Origin: Bombardia bombarda
Lineage: Eukaryota > Ascomycota > Sordariomycetes > Sordariales > Lasiosphaeriaceae
Direction: 5' to 3'
Length of the DNA stretch: 64,000 bases
Assembly: GCA_030512295.1 (NCBI GenBank)
Contig: JAULSR010000009.1
Location: 1,236,162 to 1,300,161 of the forward strand
Made by a program: the position numbers and the translations under genes. The first letter of the stretch is position 1, and the number at the start of each line of letters is the position of its first letter. The notes beneath the pieces are model-generated. The model was not told the DNA's origin, did no database searches, and was given only the letters and a program-made list of their open reading frames with translations. This document shows, piece by piece, positions 9,398-18,599 of the stretch.

Positions 9398-9965
9398 TGG
9401 TGCGTGAGTCACTAGAGACAGGGCTGCATCCGGACATGTGTAGTTTGGTTGTGGTGTGGTATGGTGAGTCACTAGAGACAGGGCTGCATCCGGACATGTG
9501 TAGCTTGGTTGTGGTGTGGTATGTGTAGTATGTGATGTGTCGGGGATTCGGCGTCGAGCTGGGCTGCCGGGCCAAGACCCCTCCCCTCCGCCAATAACAA
9601 CACAACGAGACGGCGTGTGGTCTGGTTTGGTGTAGTATGTGATGTGTCGGGGATTCGGCGTCGAGCTGCGGGCTGCGGGCTGCGGGCTGCGGGCCAGGAC
9701 CTGCGCCAATAACAACACAACAACTGTGACGGAGGAGGTTGGTTTGGTGTAGTATGGTGTAGTATGTGATGATTCGGGGATTCGGCGTCGAGCTGTGGGC
9801 TGCGGGCTGCCGGGCCAAGACCCCTCCCCCTCCGCCAATAACAACACAACGAGACGGCGTGTGGTCTGGTTTGGTGTAGTATGTGATGTGTCGGGGATTC
9901 GGCGTCGAGCTGCGGGCTGCGGGCTGCGGGCTGAGACCCTTCCCCCTCCGCCAATAACAACGACG
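9398..9965. repeat. Compound tandem repeats (60-bp x2, then about 105-120-bp x4)
   Basis: First, GTGAGTCACTAGAGACAGGG with CTGCATCCGGACATGTGTAG appears twice. Then a longer unit appears four times: GTATGTGATG, GGGGATTCGGCGTCGAGCTG, a variable number of CGGGCTG, CCTCCGCCAATAACAACA, and GAGACGGCGTGTGGTCTGG. A shortened relative of the long unit also appears at about 15,310-15,420 in the opposite orientation (GGCCGAGGGGGAGGGG ... CGGCCGAATCCC). Confidence 0.85.
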
Positions 9966-10091
9966 ACAGTACTAATATAACAACGACGACAGTACTAATA
10001 TAACAACGACGACAGTACTAATATAACAACGACGACAGTACTAATATAACAACGACGACAGTACTAATATAACAACGACGACAGTACTAAT

Positions 10092-10151
<60 letters not shown>

Positions 10152-10260
10152 GTAACACAAAAACATAGCAACAACAACAGTAACACAAAAACATAGCAAC
10201 AACAACAGTAACACAAAAACATAGCAGCAACAACAACAGTAACACAAAAACAACAACTAT
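9956..10260. repeat. 23-bp tandem repeat running into (AAC)n and a 27-bp repeat
   Basis: AACAACGACGACAGTACTAA repeats six times to about 10,095, followed by about 18 AAC triplets and then three to four units of AACAGTAACACAAAAACATA. One motif seems to have grown out of the next. There is no gene here. Confidence 0.92.
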
Positions 10261-10999
10261 GACAGCACCAAGTAACAGCTAAGCAAGGAGCGGCCCGGAG
10301 CTCCGGAGCCCCGGGCCCAGGCCATCGCGAGACAAGGCGTGCAGGGCACCCCGGCGAGAACTTGCCCGTATCTGTCCAAGTCGGATGTCTAGCAAAGACG
10401 CCAACTTCGGCAGCACGATTTCGCAGACGCTTCGCCATGGTGGTGATGGAAGGCAAAAGATGCAGGGAGGACAACTCGCCCAGGTAGGTAGAATCAGACT
10501 GTAGTTGTGGAATCAGACTGAATGCAGTTGCAGTCACTGGGTGATTGATGAGGATGGATTGTCGTGATTGATTGTCGTGATTGATGAGGATGGATTGTCG
10601 TGATTGATTGTCGTGATTGATGAGGATGGATTGTCGAGGGAAGGACCCACGTCTCGGGCATCGTGCTACGTGCCAGCCACTGGTTGACCAGGGCCTAGGC
10701 CCTACACGGCTAGGGCGGATTGGCGGATGGGCCAGCAGCAGACACTAGTCAGCAAGGAGCCGCCTAACTCCGGGCGGATCACACACCTGTGGGAGCCAGC
10801 AAGGGCCTATTCTGCAGAAGAAGGCGCGTTGTGCCGTGGTTGGTGGCACGTGCACCCAGCGCCCACAACCAACCACATTCGTTTCGAGCACCAGTTCTGG
10901 AGCAGAAATTCTGGAACAGAAATGAGTTCAACACGAGTTCCACACGTGCACTCTTGCACTCTTCGCGCGTCCTTGCGACGCCTTGGTCGGGCGGCCTAC
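10261..10999. other. Intergenic with a short GATTGTCGT repeat
   Basis: 10,540-10,640 holds about three units of TTGATGAGGATGGATTGTCG. The remainder is GC-rich single-copy-looking sequence without a supported gene. The minus-strand frame near 10,440 has no start context or splice sites I trust. Confidence 0.5.
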
Positions 11000-11955
11000 A
11001 ACAGACTGACAACCGACAGGACTGACAACCGCTAATAGCACTGACGACCGCTAATAGCACTGACAACTGACAACCGACAACAACCGCTAATAGCACTGAC
11101 AACCGCTAACAGCACTGACAACCGCTAACAGCACTGACAACCGCTAATAGCACTGACAACTGACAACCGACAACAGCACCGACAACAGCACTGACGACCG
11201 CTAATAGCACTGACAACTGACAACCGCCAACAGCACTGACAACCGCTAATAGCACTGACAACCCACTGACAACCGACAGCACGACAACCGACAACAGCAC
11301 TGACAACTGTTGAGGATTAGTCATCTCTGTTAGTCAGCCGTCACCAATTCGGCATCTTGTTGTTCTGCTTGCTTAGTACGTATTGTCGCAGATTAGCCTA
11401 GAACACACACACATCTTCGCAGACCCTGAACCGGCCCAACAACAACCGACAACAGCACTGACAACCGACAGGACTGACAACCGACAGGACTGACAACCGA
11501 CCAGCACTGACAACCGCTAATAGCACTGACAACTGACAACCGACAACAGCACTGACAACCCACTGATTGCTTTGTACGTATTATCGGCCTCGCGCAGATT
11601 AGCCTAGAATACACACACACATCTTCGCAAACCCTGAACCGGCCCAACACAACCGACAACAGCACTGACAGCATAACAACCGACAACAGCATGACAACCC
11701 ACTGACAACCGACAGGACTGACAACCGACAGGACTGACAACCGACAGCATGACAACCGACAACAGCACCGACAACCGACAGGACTGACAACCAGCACTGA
11801 CAACCGACAACAGCATGACAACCGACAACAGCACACAGCACTGACAACCGACAACAGCACTGACAACTGACAACCGACAACAGCATGACAACCGCCAACA
11901 GCACGACAACCGACAACAGCACCGACAGCATGACAACAACAGCACGACAAAAAAA
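11000..11955. repeat. CTGACAACCG minisatellite array, interrupted
   Basis: 10-30-bp units from CTGACAACCGACAACAGCA, CCGCTAATAGCA and CCGACAGGACTGA form two arrays (about 11,000-11,310 and 11,435-11,955). They are separated by a non-repeat segment, part of which (GCAGATTAGCCTAGAA ... ACCCTGAACCGGCCCAAC) recurs inside the second array at about 11,595. The 3' end abuts the stop of the next gene within 30 bp. Confidence 0.92.
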
Positions 11956-11982
11956 TTGGCTATTGCTATCTGGAAAGTCTGT

Positions 11983-12966
11983 CTACATTGCCATCCGGCC
12001 CATCGTCGTCTCGATATCGTCGCCAGATGCACCCGCTCTCCGTCCGTACGCCGCCTCCAACACCGGCCTGGCCTCTCCCATAAAGTCTTTCCAGAGCTCC
12101 CAAACCCGCTGTGCCGCCGCCTGCTTCTGCGTCTCGCTCGCGCTGTTGCTGTTCTGCTCCTTCTTGGGCAGCATGTATAGGATGGCGGCCCAGCCGCGGA
12201 CACCGACGTTCCTCGACAGTTTCTCCATCTTGAAGTCTTCGGACAGCCTCGTCCACGCCGGCATGGTCTTCTCCACGAGCTCGTCTCCCATCGAGTCGTC
12301 GTCCCAGTCGCGCAGGGTCTGGCCCATGGCGACCAGCGCATCCTTGAGCGACTCTCTGTGTCCGGGCATCTTCATGGCCGCCCCGATGACGGCCGTCTCG
12401 AGCGGCATTGTGTATTTCTCCTTGAACATCTTGCTCTTCCTGGAAGGCTTCTTCTTCTGGAGCCCAGGCATGGCTTGGAGCACGTCAACCACGACGCTGA
12501 CAACCTGCTGGTGCCATTGGCTGTTGATCGAGAGAAACTCCCAGACCGTGTCCCGGCACAGCCCCTGCCACTCTGGCCTGCTCCCGACCGCCCTGGACAA
12601 GGCCGTCTCGAGCTTCAAGCAGCTGGGAGCGTCCAGCTCCCAGTTCAGGTAGCGCCTGAGCGTGGTGTCGTCCGCGACGCCATTGTTCCACTTTTTGAGG
12701 TGGCCATACACCGTGTTGGTGACGGCGTATCCTTCCTGGAGAATTGCTGCGCACAAGAGGTCCTTCGACCGAGCTATGGCGCTGTATTCTGCCTGCTCCG
12801 TCCCTGGAGTCCAAACCCTGTCGTCCGTTGTCTCCCCGTTCGACGTCGGAACCTGGCACCATTTTTGCAGCGCCGTGATGCATTCCGAGACCGATTTTGG
12901 CCGCCCATTATGGAGCATATGCGGTGCGACGCGCGGGTCCTCGAGCAGGGCCCCGACCAGGCGATG

Positions 12967-13026
<60 letters not shown>

Positions 13027-13491
13027 CCCGCCAAGTTTGGTATTTTTGGGTCTGGTACCTTGCAGCCGTTGCTTCTCGTGCAGGTACAGGAGCACCTGCA
13101 GCGAGACGGCGTCGGCAGCAATGAACTGCGTTTGCCAGCGAACCCGCCATGCACGCACGAAGACGTAAATGGCGCCCATGCTCACCGGCTCGCGGCAGTT
13201 CATGGCCCACCTCTTCACCTCGGCGGCTTTTTCGAGCTCCTGCCTAGTCTTTTCCTCATCGACGATCCCTTGCTTGATCAGTCGGACCGAAAGGGCCATG
13301 TTCTCGTCGATTTCAGCGCACACCACCTTGCACGCGGCCGCGAGGTCGGCCGTGCTCGATGTCCTGTTCCTTTGACTGCTCGTAACCAGGCGGCAGAAGT
13401 ACAGGCCAAGGAGGCCCACCAGGGGGATCTGGGCTGTCGACCTAGGCAAGTCTTGCCTATAGCCTACGAGCATTTTGTAGATGTAGGGCAT
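11983..13491 (-). CDS. Unrecognised 502-aa protein with poly-Asp tract
   Basis: Single open frame with a clear ATG at 13,491. The N-terminus (MPYIYKMLVGYRQDL) may contain one hydrophobic helix (about residues 22-36). A run of about 20 Asp coded by GAC/GAT triplets occupies about residues 155-175. A long helical C-terminal half follows with WELW and Lys/Glu-rich segments. The triplet run is pure enough to be length-variable. Composition and third-position GC bias look like genuine coding DNA. It lies in the same orientation as, and about 125 bp downstream of, the gene at 13,617-14,613. The two share a style (helical, Trp-rich, acidic or alanine triplet tract) but no obvious homology. I cannot assign a family. 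Confidence 0.6.
12960..13026. repeat. (GTC/GAC)n trinucleotide tract coding poly-Asp
   Basis: About 21 GTC triplets on the plus strand, read as Asp on the coding minus strand. It is an in-frame coding microsatellite within the 502-aa gene. Confidence 0.95.
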
Positions 13492-13616
13492 GCAGACCGA
13501 CCTCCGCCCAAAGTTGGGCGCAAATTTTATAAACGGACGCCTGGGGGGGGGGGGACGGCATGGTTAGCATATCCGGTGGGACGAGAGGGGGGACGACGAG
13601 AGGCGGGCAGATCGGC

Positions 13617-14215
13617 CTACACAAAATCTTGAACGCAAGACGTCCAGTCCGTCACTACGATGGCCAGGTCGTGCCAGGTAGTCCCCTCGCCGCACGCCTT
13701 ATCTAGCGCCGTGACCCAATCCTTCTTGAGTTTTGGTGGGGTCCGGTCACCGTGCTTGGTGGCGGCCCAGGGACTGGGACCTGAGTCCTCGTTGCTCAGG
13801 ATTTCGGTTTGGCGGATGAGAGTATCGATCTCGCGGAGGATTATGCCGCTCACTTTGGCACGCCCGTTGTCAGAGTTGAATCGACCATGAACAAGGGACC
13901 ATGAACAAGGGACCATGAACAAGGGACCATGAACAAGGGACCATGAACAAGGGACCATGAACAAGGGACCACAAAAGAAAGCCGGGGGGCAGATAGATGC
14001 ACTCACAAATCGAAGCTGTCCAGCCAGGGAGCGTGCCCTGTGCCACCTCCTCCCAGAGCTCGGCAGCCCTTCTGGCCATGGCCATGAGATCGTCAAGGAA
14101 GGCGAGGAAGTCCGTCATGGCGGGCGTCAAGTCAGACCCGTCGTCACCGCCGTCATCATCGTTTTCCGCCGCTTCGTCTTCCTCTCGACGCGGCCGCTCA
14201 TTCGCGCCAACCACG

Positions 14216-14259
<44 letters not shown>

Positions 14260-14613
14260 ATCGTCCTCATACGGCACCAGCTGCCGTAGGATACCCGTCA
14301 AAAACCTAATGTACTTGGTGTGGTTATCTTGCTTCCAACGCGGCGCAGACTTGAAGCGCTCTCCCCACTCTATGCGCAGCGCGATAGCCTCCTTGAGCAT
14401 TCTGGATACCTTGGTTCGATATTTCGCCGGCAGCTCTTCGACAAGCACCTTCGCACGTTGTTTCGCTTCGCTAAACTTGACCTGTTCGAGCTGTCCATCG
14501 GGGTCCAGCAACTGGTATATTTGCGTTCCCAAGTCCTTGTACCCGGTGTAAGTGGATTCGGGCTTCTCAAGGCTGATAAATAACAGCGGCGCATATCTGT
14601 TTGAGAGCGACAT
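13617..14613 (-). CDS. Two-exon gene (280 aa) with poly-Ala, function unknown
   Basis: Exon 1 is 14,613-14,007 and exon 2 is 13,852-13,617. The 154-bp intron has a GTGAGT donor at 14,006-14,001 and an AAAG acceptor at 13,854-13,853, and the phase joins correctly (phase 1). The protein has a helical N-terminal region (about residues 25-110), a run of about 14 Ala (about 120-135), an acidic EEDEAAENDDDGGDD segment, a helical segment around DFLAFLDDLMAMARR, and an exon-2 part ending SCVQDFV. If the intron were not removed, the minisatellite inside it would be translated as repeated Leu/Val/His/Gly, which supports splicing. No known domain is recognised. It may be cotranscribed or only adjacent to the 502-aa gene downstream. 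Confidence 0.6.
13884..13967. repeat. 14-bp minisatellite inside an intron
   Basis: Six perfect 14-bp units (CCATGAACAAGGGA) lie wholly within the predicted intron of the 280-aa gene. Fungal introns are usually 50-80 bp, so the array accounts for about half of this unusually long 154-bp intron. Confidence 0.95.
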
Positions 14614-15120
14614 GACTTGTGTGTGTGTGTGTGTGTACTTGTGTGTGTGTGTGTAGCAGATAGGGTCGAGATGGGCAGGTTGAAAAAAAATGTAGTAATG
14701 AAAATGGCGATGGGGATACTCTTACATTCTATCTTGGGGACAAACAGTAGGCGCTTATATACCCCAGGGTCACTGTTTGGGAACTGCTGTATGTGAGTCA
14801 AGGCAGCAGACAGGTGGGCGGCAGGCAGGTGCGTTGTGTTGTGTTGTTGGTTGTTATTGGTGGTGTTGTGGTGTTGTTGTGTTGTTATTGGCTTGCTATT
14901 GGTGTGGTTGGGTGTGATTGGTTTGTTATTGGTGTTGTTGGTTGTTATTGGTGTTGTTGTGGTGTTGTTGTGTTGTTATTGGCTTGCTATTGGTGTGGTT
15001 GGGTGTGATTGGTTTGTTGTGGTGTTGTTGTGTTGTTATTGGCTTGCTATTGGTGTGGTTGGGTGTGATTGGTTTGTCATTGGTGTTGTTGGTTTGTTAT
15101 TGGTTTGTCATTGGTGTTGT
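14614..15120. repeat. (GT)n microsatellite and GTTATTGG minisatellite
   Basis: 14,618-14,655 is an interrupted GT repeat in the presumed 5' leader of the 280-aa gene. 14,825-15,120 is a G/T-only-like array of TTGTTATTGGCTTGC, TATTGGTGTGGTTGGG and TGTGATTGG units. Strong G/T versus A/C strand asymmetry is obvious. No gene is seen. Confidence 0.85.
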
Positions 15121-15494
15121 AAGTTATCCGGAAACATGGTCCGCTAGCCCGACCAGAATAGGTTAGACGCGCGCACGGAAGGTTTTGGCCGCTGGGGGCT
15201 CTGACCGCTCCTTCCTTGGCTATGCTGGTGCTTGCCACAGTGCCGTCACAGTTGTTGTTGTTGCTGTTGTTGTTGTTGTTGTTGCTGTTATTGCTGTTGT
15301 CGCTGTTATTGGCCGAGGGGGAGGGGTCCTGGCCCGACACACACCACAGCCCGCGGCCGAATCCCTGCGACACACCAACATCCACACCATACCAGACCAG
15401 ACCAAACCCACACGCCGTCTGTTGTCGCCTGCGCTTTGCTCTCTGTCTGTCGTTAGATGGGTCTTGTTGCCCTGGGGCGAGGCAGACAGCTTGG
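15121..15494. other. Intergenic with (TTG)n
   Basis: A TTGTTG/CTG run lies at 15,250-15,310, followed by a shortened relative of the 9.5-9.9 kb repeat in inverse orientation. I see no supported gene. Confidence 0.5.
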
Positions 15495-15835
15495 CGCCTG
15501 CGTGTCCCATAGTCCGCGGGCGAAAGCCAAATTATTCCTGGCGTCATAGACGAAAGCCAAATATCCATATTTTTTTTTTCAACCCTCGGCGAGGCAGACA
15601 GCTTGACGAAAGCCAAATTATCCTGGCGTCATAGACGAAAGCCAAATATCCTGGCGTCATAGACGAAAGCCAAATATCCATATTTTTTTTTAACCCTCGG
15701 CGAGGCAGACAGCTCGTGTCCCATAGTCCGCGGGCGAAAGCCAAATATCCATATTTTTTTTTAACCCTCGGCGAGGCAGACAGCTCGTGTCCCATAGTCC
15801 GAGCCAAATATCCATATTTTTTTTTTTCCCCTCTC
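15495..15835. repeat. Nested repeat GACGAAAGCCAAATATCC / CCCTCGGCGAGGCAGACAGC
   Basis: Four to five imperfect units of about 40-80 bp, each with an internal T8-10 run (CATATTTTTTTTT). The component CGGCGAGGCAGACAGCT also occurs at about 15,475, so the array grew from local sequence. Confidence 0.88.
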
Positions 15836-15837
15836 TT

Positions 15838-16550
15838 CCTCCTGCACCTGCCATCATTGCACCTGTCATCATTGCACCTGCCATCATTGCACCTGTCATC
15901 GTTCCATCATTGCACCTGCCATCATTGCACCTGCCATCATTGCACCTGTCATCATTGCACCTGCCTGCCATCATTGTGGCCATTTTGCATCTCTTATTTA
16001 TTCCTCCTTCCTCCTCTCCTTTCTTCCTCCTCTTCCTCCGCTCCTTTCTTCCTCCTGCCACCTACCAACATTGCAGCCTCCGGCCACCTGCCATCATTGC
16101 AGGCTCCGGCCACCTGCCATCATTGCAGGCTCCGGCCACCTACCATCATTGTGGCCATTTTGCATCTCTCCTTTCTTCCTCCTCTCCTTTCTTCCTCCTC
16201 TACTTTCTTCCTCCTCTACTTTCTTCCTCCTGCCACCTACCATCATTGCAGCCTCCGGCCACCTGCCATCATTGCAGCCTCCGGCCACCTACCAACATTG
16301 CAGCCTGCCATCATTGCAGCCTCCTGCCACCTACCATCATTGCAGCCTCCGGCCACCTGCCATCATTGCAGCCTCCTGCCACCTGCCATCATTGTGGCCA
16401 TTTTGCATCTCTCCTTTCTTCCTCCCGCCACCTGCCATCATTGCAGCCTCCGGCCACCTACCAACATTGCAGCCTGCCATCATTGCAGCCTCCGGCCACC
16501 TGCCATCATTGTGGCCATTTTGCATCTCTCCTTTCTTCCTCCTGCCACCA
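15838..16550. repeat. Promoter-position minisatellite of FAR1-like copy A
   Basis: First about nine 15-bp units of CATCATTGCACCTGC, then longer units from CCACCTGCCATCATTGCAG, GCTCCGG and GTGGCCATTTTGCATCTCTC. Pyrimidine-rich CTTTCTTCCTCC blocks lie between. The array ends six bases before the ATG at 16,557. A similar sequence family fills the region before copy B (24.3-27.6 kb): both contain CCACCTACCATCAT and GCATCTCTCCTT. Confidence 0.9.
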
Positions 16551-16556
16551 CCCACC

Positions 16557-17678
16557 ATGTCAACCTCGCCACCCCTCGCCGCCGCCGCCGAGGCCCCCGA
16601 GCTGACCGGAGCCTCTGATTCCATCCAAAACCTGCAGTTACGACGATTTCCAACCTTTCAGGACCTCCTCCAGGCCGTGAACGATGTGACCGAGCCGCTG
16701 GGGTTCCGGGTTATCAACTCTATAAGTAGTCACCCGGGTCCGGATGGCTACTCCCGCCGCCGTGACCTTGCATGCCTTGCATGCGGGCGACGCTCGGCAG
16801 AAGATGCATCACTAAGGGATGACGGCGGCGGTCTAAAGACGCGGCCAAAATCCAGCTGCAAATGGAGGGCGCGGGCCTATCTGAGGAAGTGCGCGGGTGC
16901 CTGGGTATTCATACTCATGAAAACCAGCCATAACCACCCCACCATGTCAACAATCTCGCCACCCACCATGTCAACAATCTCGCCACCCACCATGTCAACA
17001 ATCTCGCCACCCACCATGTCAACAATCTCGCCACCTCTCGCCGCCGCCGCCGAGGCCTCTGATTCCATCCAAAACCTGCAGTTACGACTATTTCCAACCT
17101 TTCAGGACCTCATCCAGGCCGTGAACGATCTGACCGAGTCGCTGGGGTTCCGGGTTGTTAACTTGGCGGCTAGTAACCCGGGGCCGGATGGCTCCTTCCG
17201 CCGCCGTGACCTTATATGCGGGCGACGCTGGTCAGAATATGCATCACTAAGGGATGACGGCGGCGGCGGCGGTCTGAAGACGCGGCGGCTAAAATACATA
17301 AAGACTCGACAATTCCGCTGCAAATGGAGGGCGCGGGCCTGTCTGAGGAAGTGCGCTGGTGCCTGGGTATTCATCATGATGGAAACCAGCCATAACCACC
17401 CCCCAGGCTTGAAACGGGCCGAGTCGGAAGTCACAGCTGCGAACCCTTGGCGAGCCCTTATGCCCAAGCCACAACAACCGCATGCCGATATAGCTGCCGA
17501 TAGCGCTTCACAAGTCAGAGCTGCGAGCCCTGGGCCGCCAACCCCCATACCCGAGCCACGATCGCTTGCCGATATAGCTTCACATGGGCTAGCCCTTCTA
17601 TCCGGGCTACAACCGTATGCCGACAGTGCTTCACAAGAAGTCAGAGCTGGGCCAACCCCCTTACCCGGGCGGCCATAA
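16557..17678 (+). CDS. FAR1/MULE-like zinc-domain protein, copy A (tandem domains, early stop)
   Basis: Predicted 373-aa protein. The N-terminus is MSTSPPLAAAAEAPELTG, followed by two head-to-tail copies (about residues 20-125 and 160-280) of a domain with conserved FPTFQDL.QAVND.TE.LGF, then C (CGRR), C (CKWRAR) and HNH. This C-C-HxH layout and the AWVF..M.TSHNHP ending match the FAR1-type DNA-binding domain of MULE transposases and related WRKY-GCM1 proteins; that is an inference from motif shape. The HNHP of domain 1 runs directly into four MSTISPP repeats, so a whole start-plus-domain unit was duplicated in frame. Domain 1 has a 9-bp internal duplication (LACLAC). After domain 2 come SQVRAASPG / PHADIA repeats. 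The stop is a TAA where sister copies have CAA in CCACAACCGCATGCC, a C-to-T nonsense change, so copy A is probably truncated. No transposase catalytic core is present. Confidence 0.7.
   Translation: MSTSPPLAAAAEAPELTGASDSIQNLQLRRFPTFQDLLQAVNDVTEPLGFRVINSISSHPGPDGYSRRRDLACLACGRRSAEDASLRDDGGGLKTRPKSSCKWRARAYLRKCAGAWVFILMKTSHNHPTMSTISPPTMSTISPPTMSTISPPTMSTISPPLAAAAEASDSIQNLQLRLFPTFQDLIQAVNDLTESLGFRVVNLAASNPGPDGSFRRRDLICGRRWSEYASLRDDGGGGGLKTRRLKYIKTRQFRCKWRARACLRKCAGAWVFIMMETSHNHPPGLKRAESEVTAANPWRALMPKPQQPHADIAADSASQVRAASPGPPTPIPEPRSLADIASHGLALLSGLQPYADSASQEVRAGPTPLPGRP
16940..17036 (+). repeat. 24-bp start-codon minisatellite inside copy A
   Basis: Four 24-bp units CCACCCACCATGTCAACAAT+CTCG, each with its own ATG in the favourable context CCACCATG and each in the reading frame of the gene. 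Compare the 21-bp version before copy C. Confidence 0.93.
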
Positions 17679-17989
17679 CCGCATGCCCCCCCCCCCGATA
17701 TTGCTTCACAAGTCAGAGCTGAGAAACCCGGGCCAACCTTTATATATCCTGGCCAGCCCAACCCCGTGCCTTTGTATCTTTTGGTGGTGGTGGCATCGAA
17801 CTGGGTGAAAGGCGTGAACAGGCCTGCGGCGGCAGCCTCGGGGATGCCGAACAACCGTATGTATGCCGACAGTGCACAAGTCAGACCCTGAGAAACCCGG
17901 GCTAACCTTTATATCCTAGCCACAACCGTATGCCGACAGTGTACAAGTCAGACCTGAGAAACCCGGGCCAACCTTTTATATCCTGGCCA
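17679..17989 (+). pseudogene. Former C-terminal coding part of copy A
   Basis: Past the TAA the frame stays open for about 70 codons and keeps family motifs (SQVRAEKPGP, YADSAQVR) to a TGA near 17,892. A C10 run at about 17,687 is prone to length change. This is the decayed continuation of copy A, not a separate gene. The following sequence repeats AAGTCAGACCTGAGAAACCC units. Confidence 0.55.
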
Positions 17990-18545
17990 CAACGGGCATG
18001 ATAGCCCTGCATCAAGAAGAGAATGAGGAAGAGGATAGAGCCGTGGGGGGGGAGTTGCTTTTTGCTTTTACTTTTATTTTTGCTTTTACTTTTATTTTTG
18101 CTTTTACTTTTATTTTTGCTTTTACTTTTATTTTTGCTTCTAGCCAGACCATTCTACAAGGTGCCGTCTTCAACTTATTCTCGAAGCCACCCTTCACACT
18201 AGTCTGCTTCTGCTTCTGCTTCTACTTTTATTTCTAGCTAGACCATTCTATAAGGCCGCCGTCTTCAACTTGTTCTCGAAGCCACCTTTCACTAGTCTGC
18301 TTTCTGCTTCTGCTTCTGCTTCTGCTTCTACTTCTGCTTCTGCTTCTGCTTCTGCTTCTAGCAGACCATTCTACAAGGTGCCGTCTTCAACTTGTTCTCG
18401 AAGCCACCTTTCACCAGTCTGCTTTCTGCTTCTGCTTCTAGCCAGACCATTCTACAAGGTGCCGTCTTCAACTTGTTGTCGAAGCCACCCTTCGCTAGTC
18501 TGTCTCATCACGATGATGCAGGGCGAGGATTGCTCTCAATAAACT
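17990..18545. repeat. CTTCTG arrays with ACCATTCTACAAGGTGCCG units
   Basis: 18,055-18,140 is TTTTTGCTTTTACTTTTA repeated. From 18,145 there are four units of GCCGTCTTCAACTTGTTCTC + GAAGCCACC + TTCAC.AGTCTG followed by (CTTCTG)n. The same unit appears about 18 more times at 29.4-33.8 kb and four times inverted at 35.6-39.4 kb. Confidence 0.92.
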
Positions 18546-18599
18546 GCCCTCTCAATACCAACAGCAGCCTGCTCAACGACCTGCTTTACGGGCGGCCGG

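Noticed and set aside
9312..9960. Overlapping minus-strand frames of 160-170 codons
   Set aside because: Several frames are open at once over the same tandem repeat, which is typical of stop-free satellite units.
10041..10537. Minus-strand frame ending in poly-Cys/Val
   Set aside because: The C-terminal half is the AAC repeat, and the N-terminal part has no supporting splice or start evidence.
11393..12341. Cys/Val/Leu-rich frames before the 502-aa gene
   Set aside because: Translations of the CTGACAACCG satellite, partly overlapping the true gene in another frame.
12358..13632. 424-codon plus-strand frame opposite the 502-aa gene
   Set aside because: Antisense shadow in GC-rich coding DNA. 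The minus strand has the better start and the coherent poly-Asp reading.
15716..16618. 300-codon frame before copy A
   Set aside because: Satellite translation (repeated HHCSLRPP); the true start is the ATG at 16,557.
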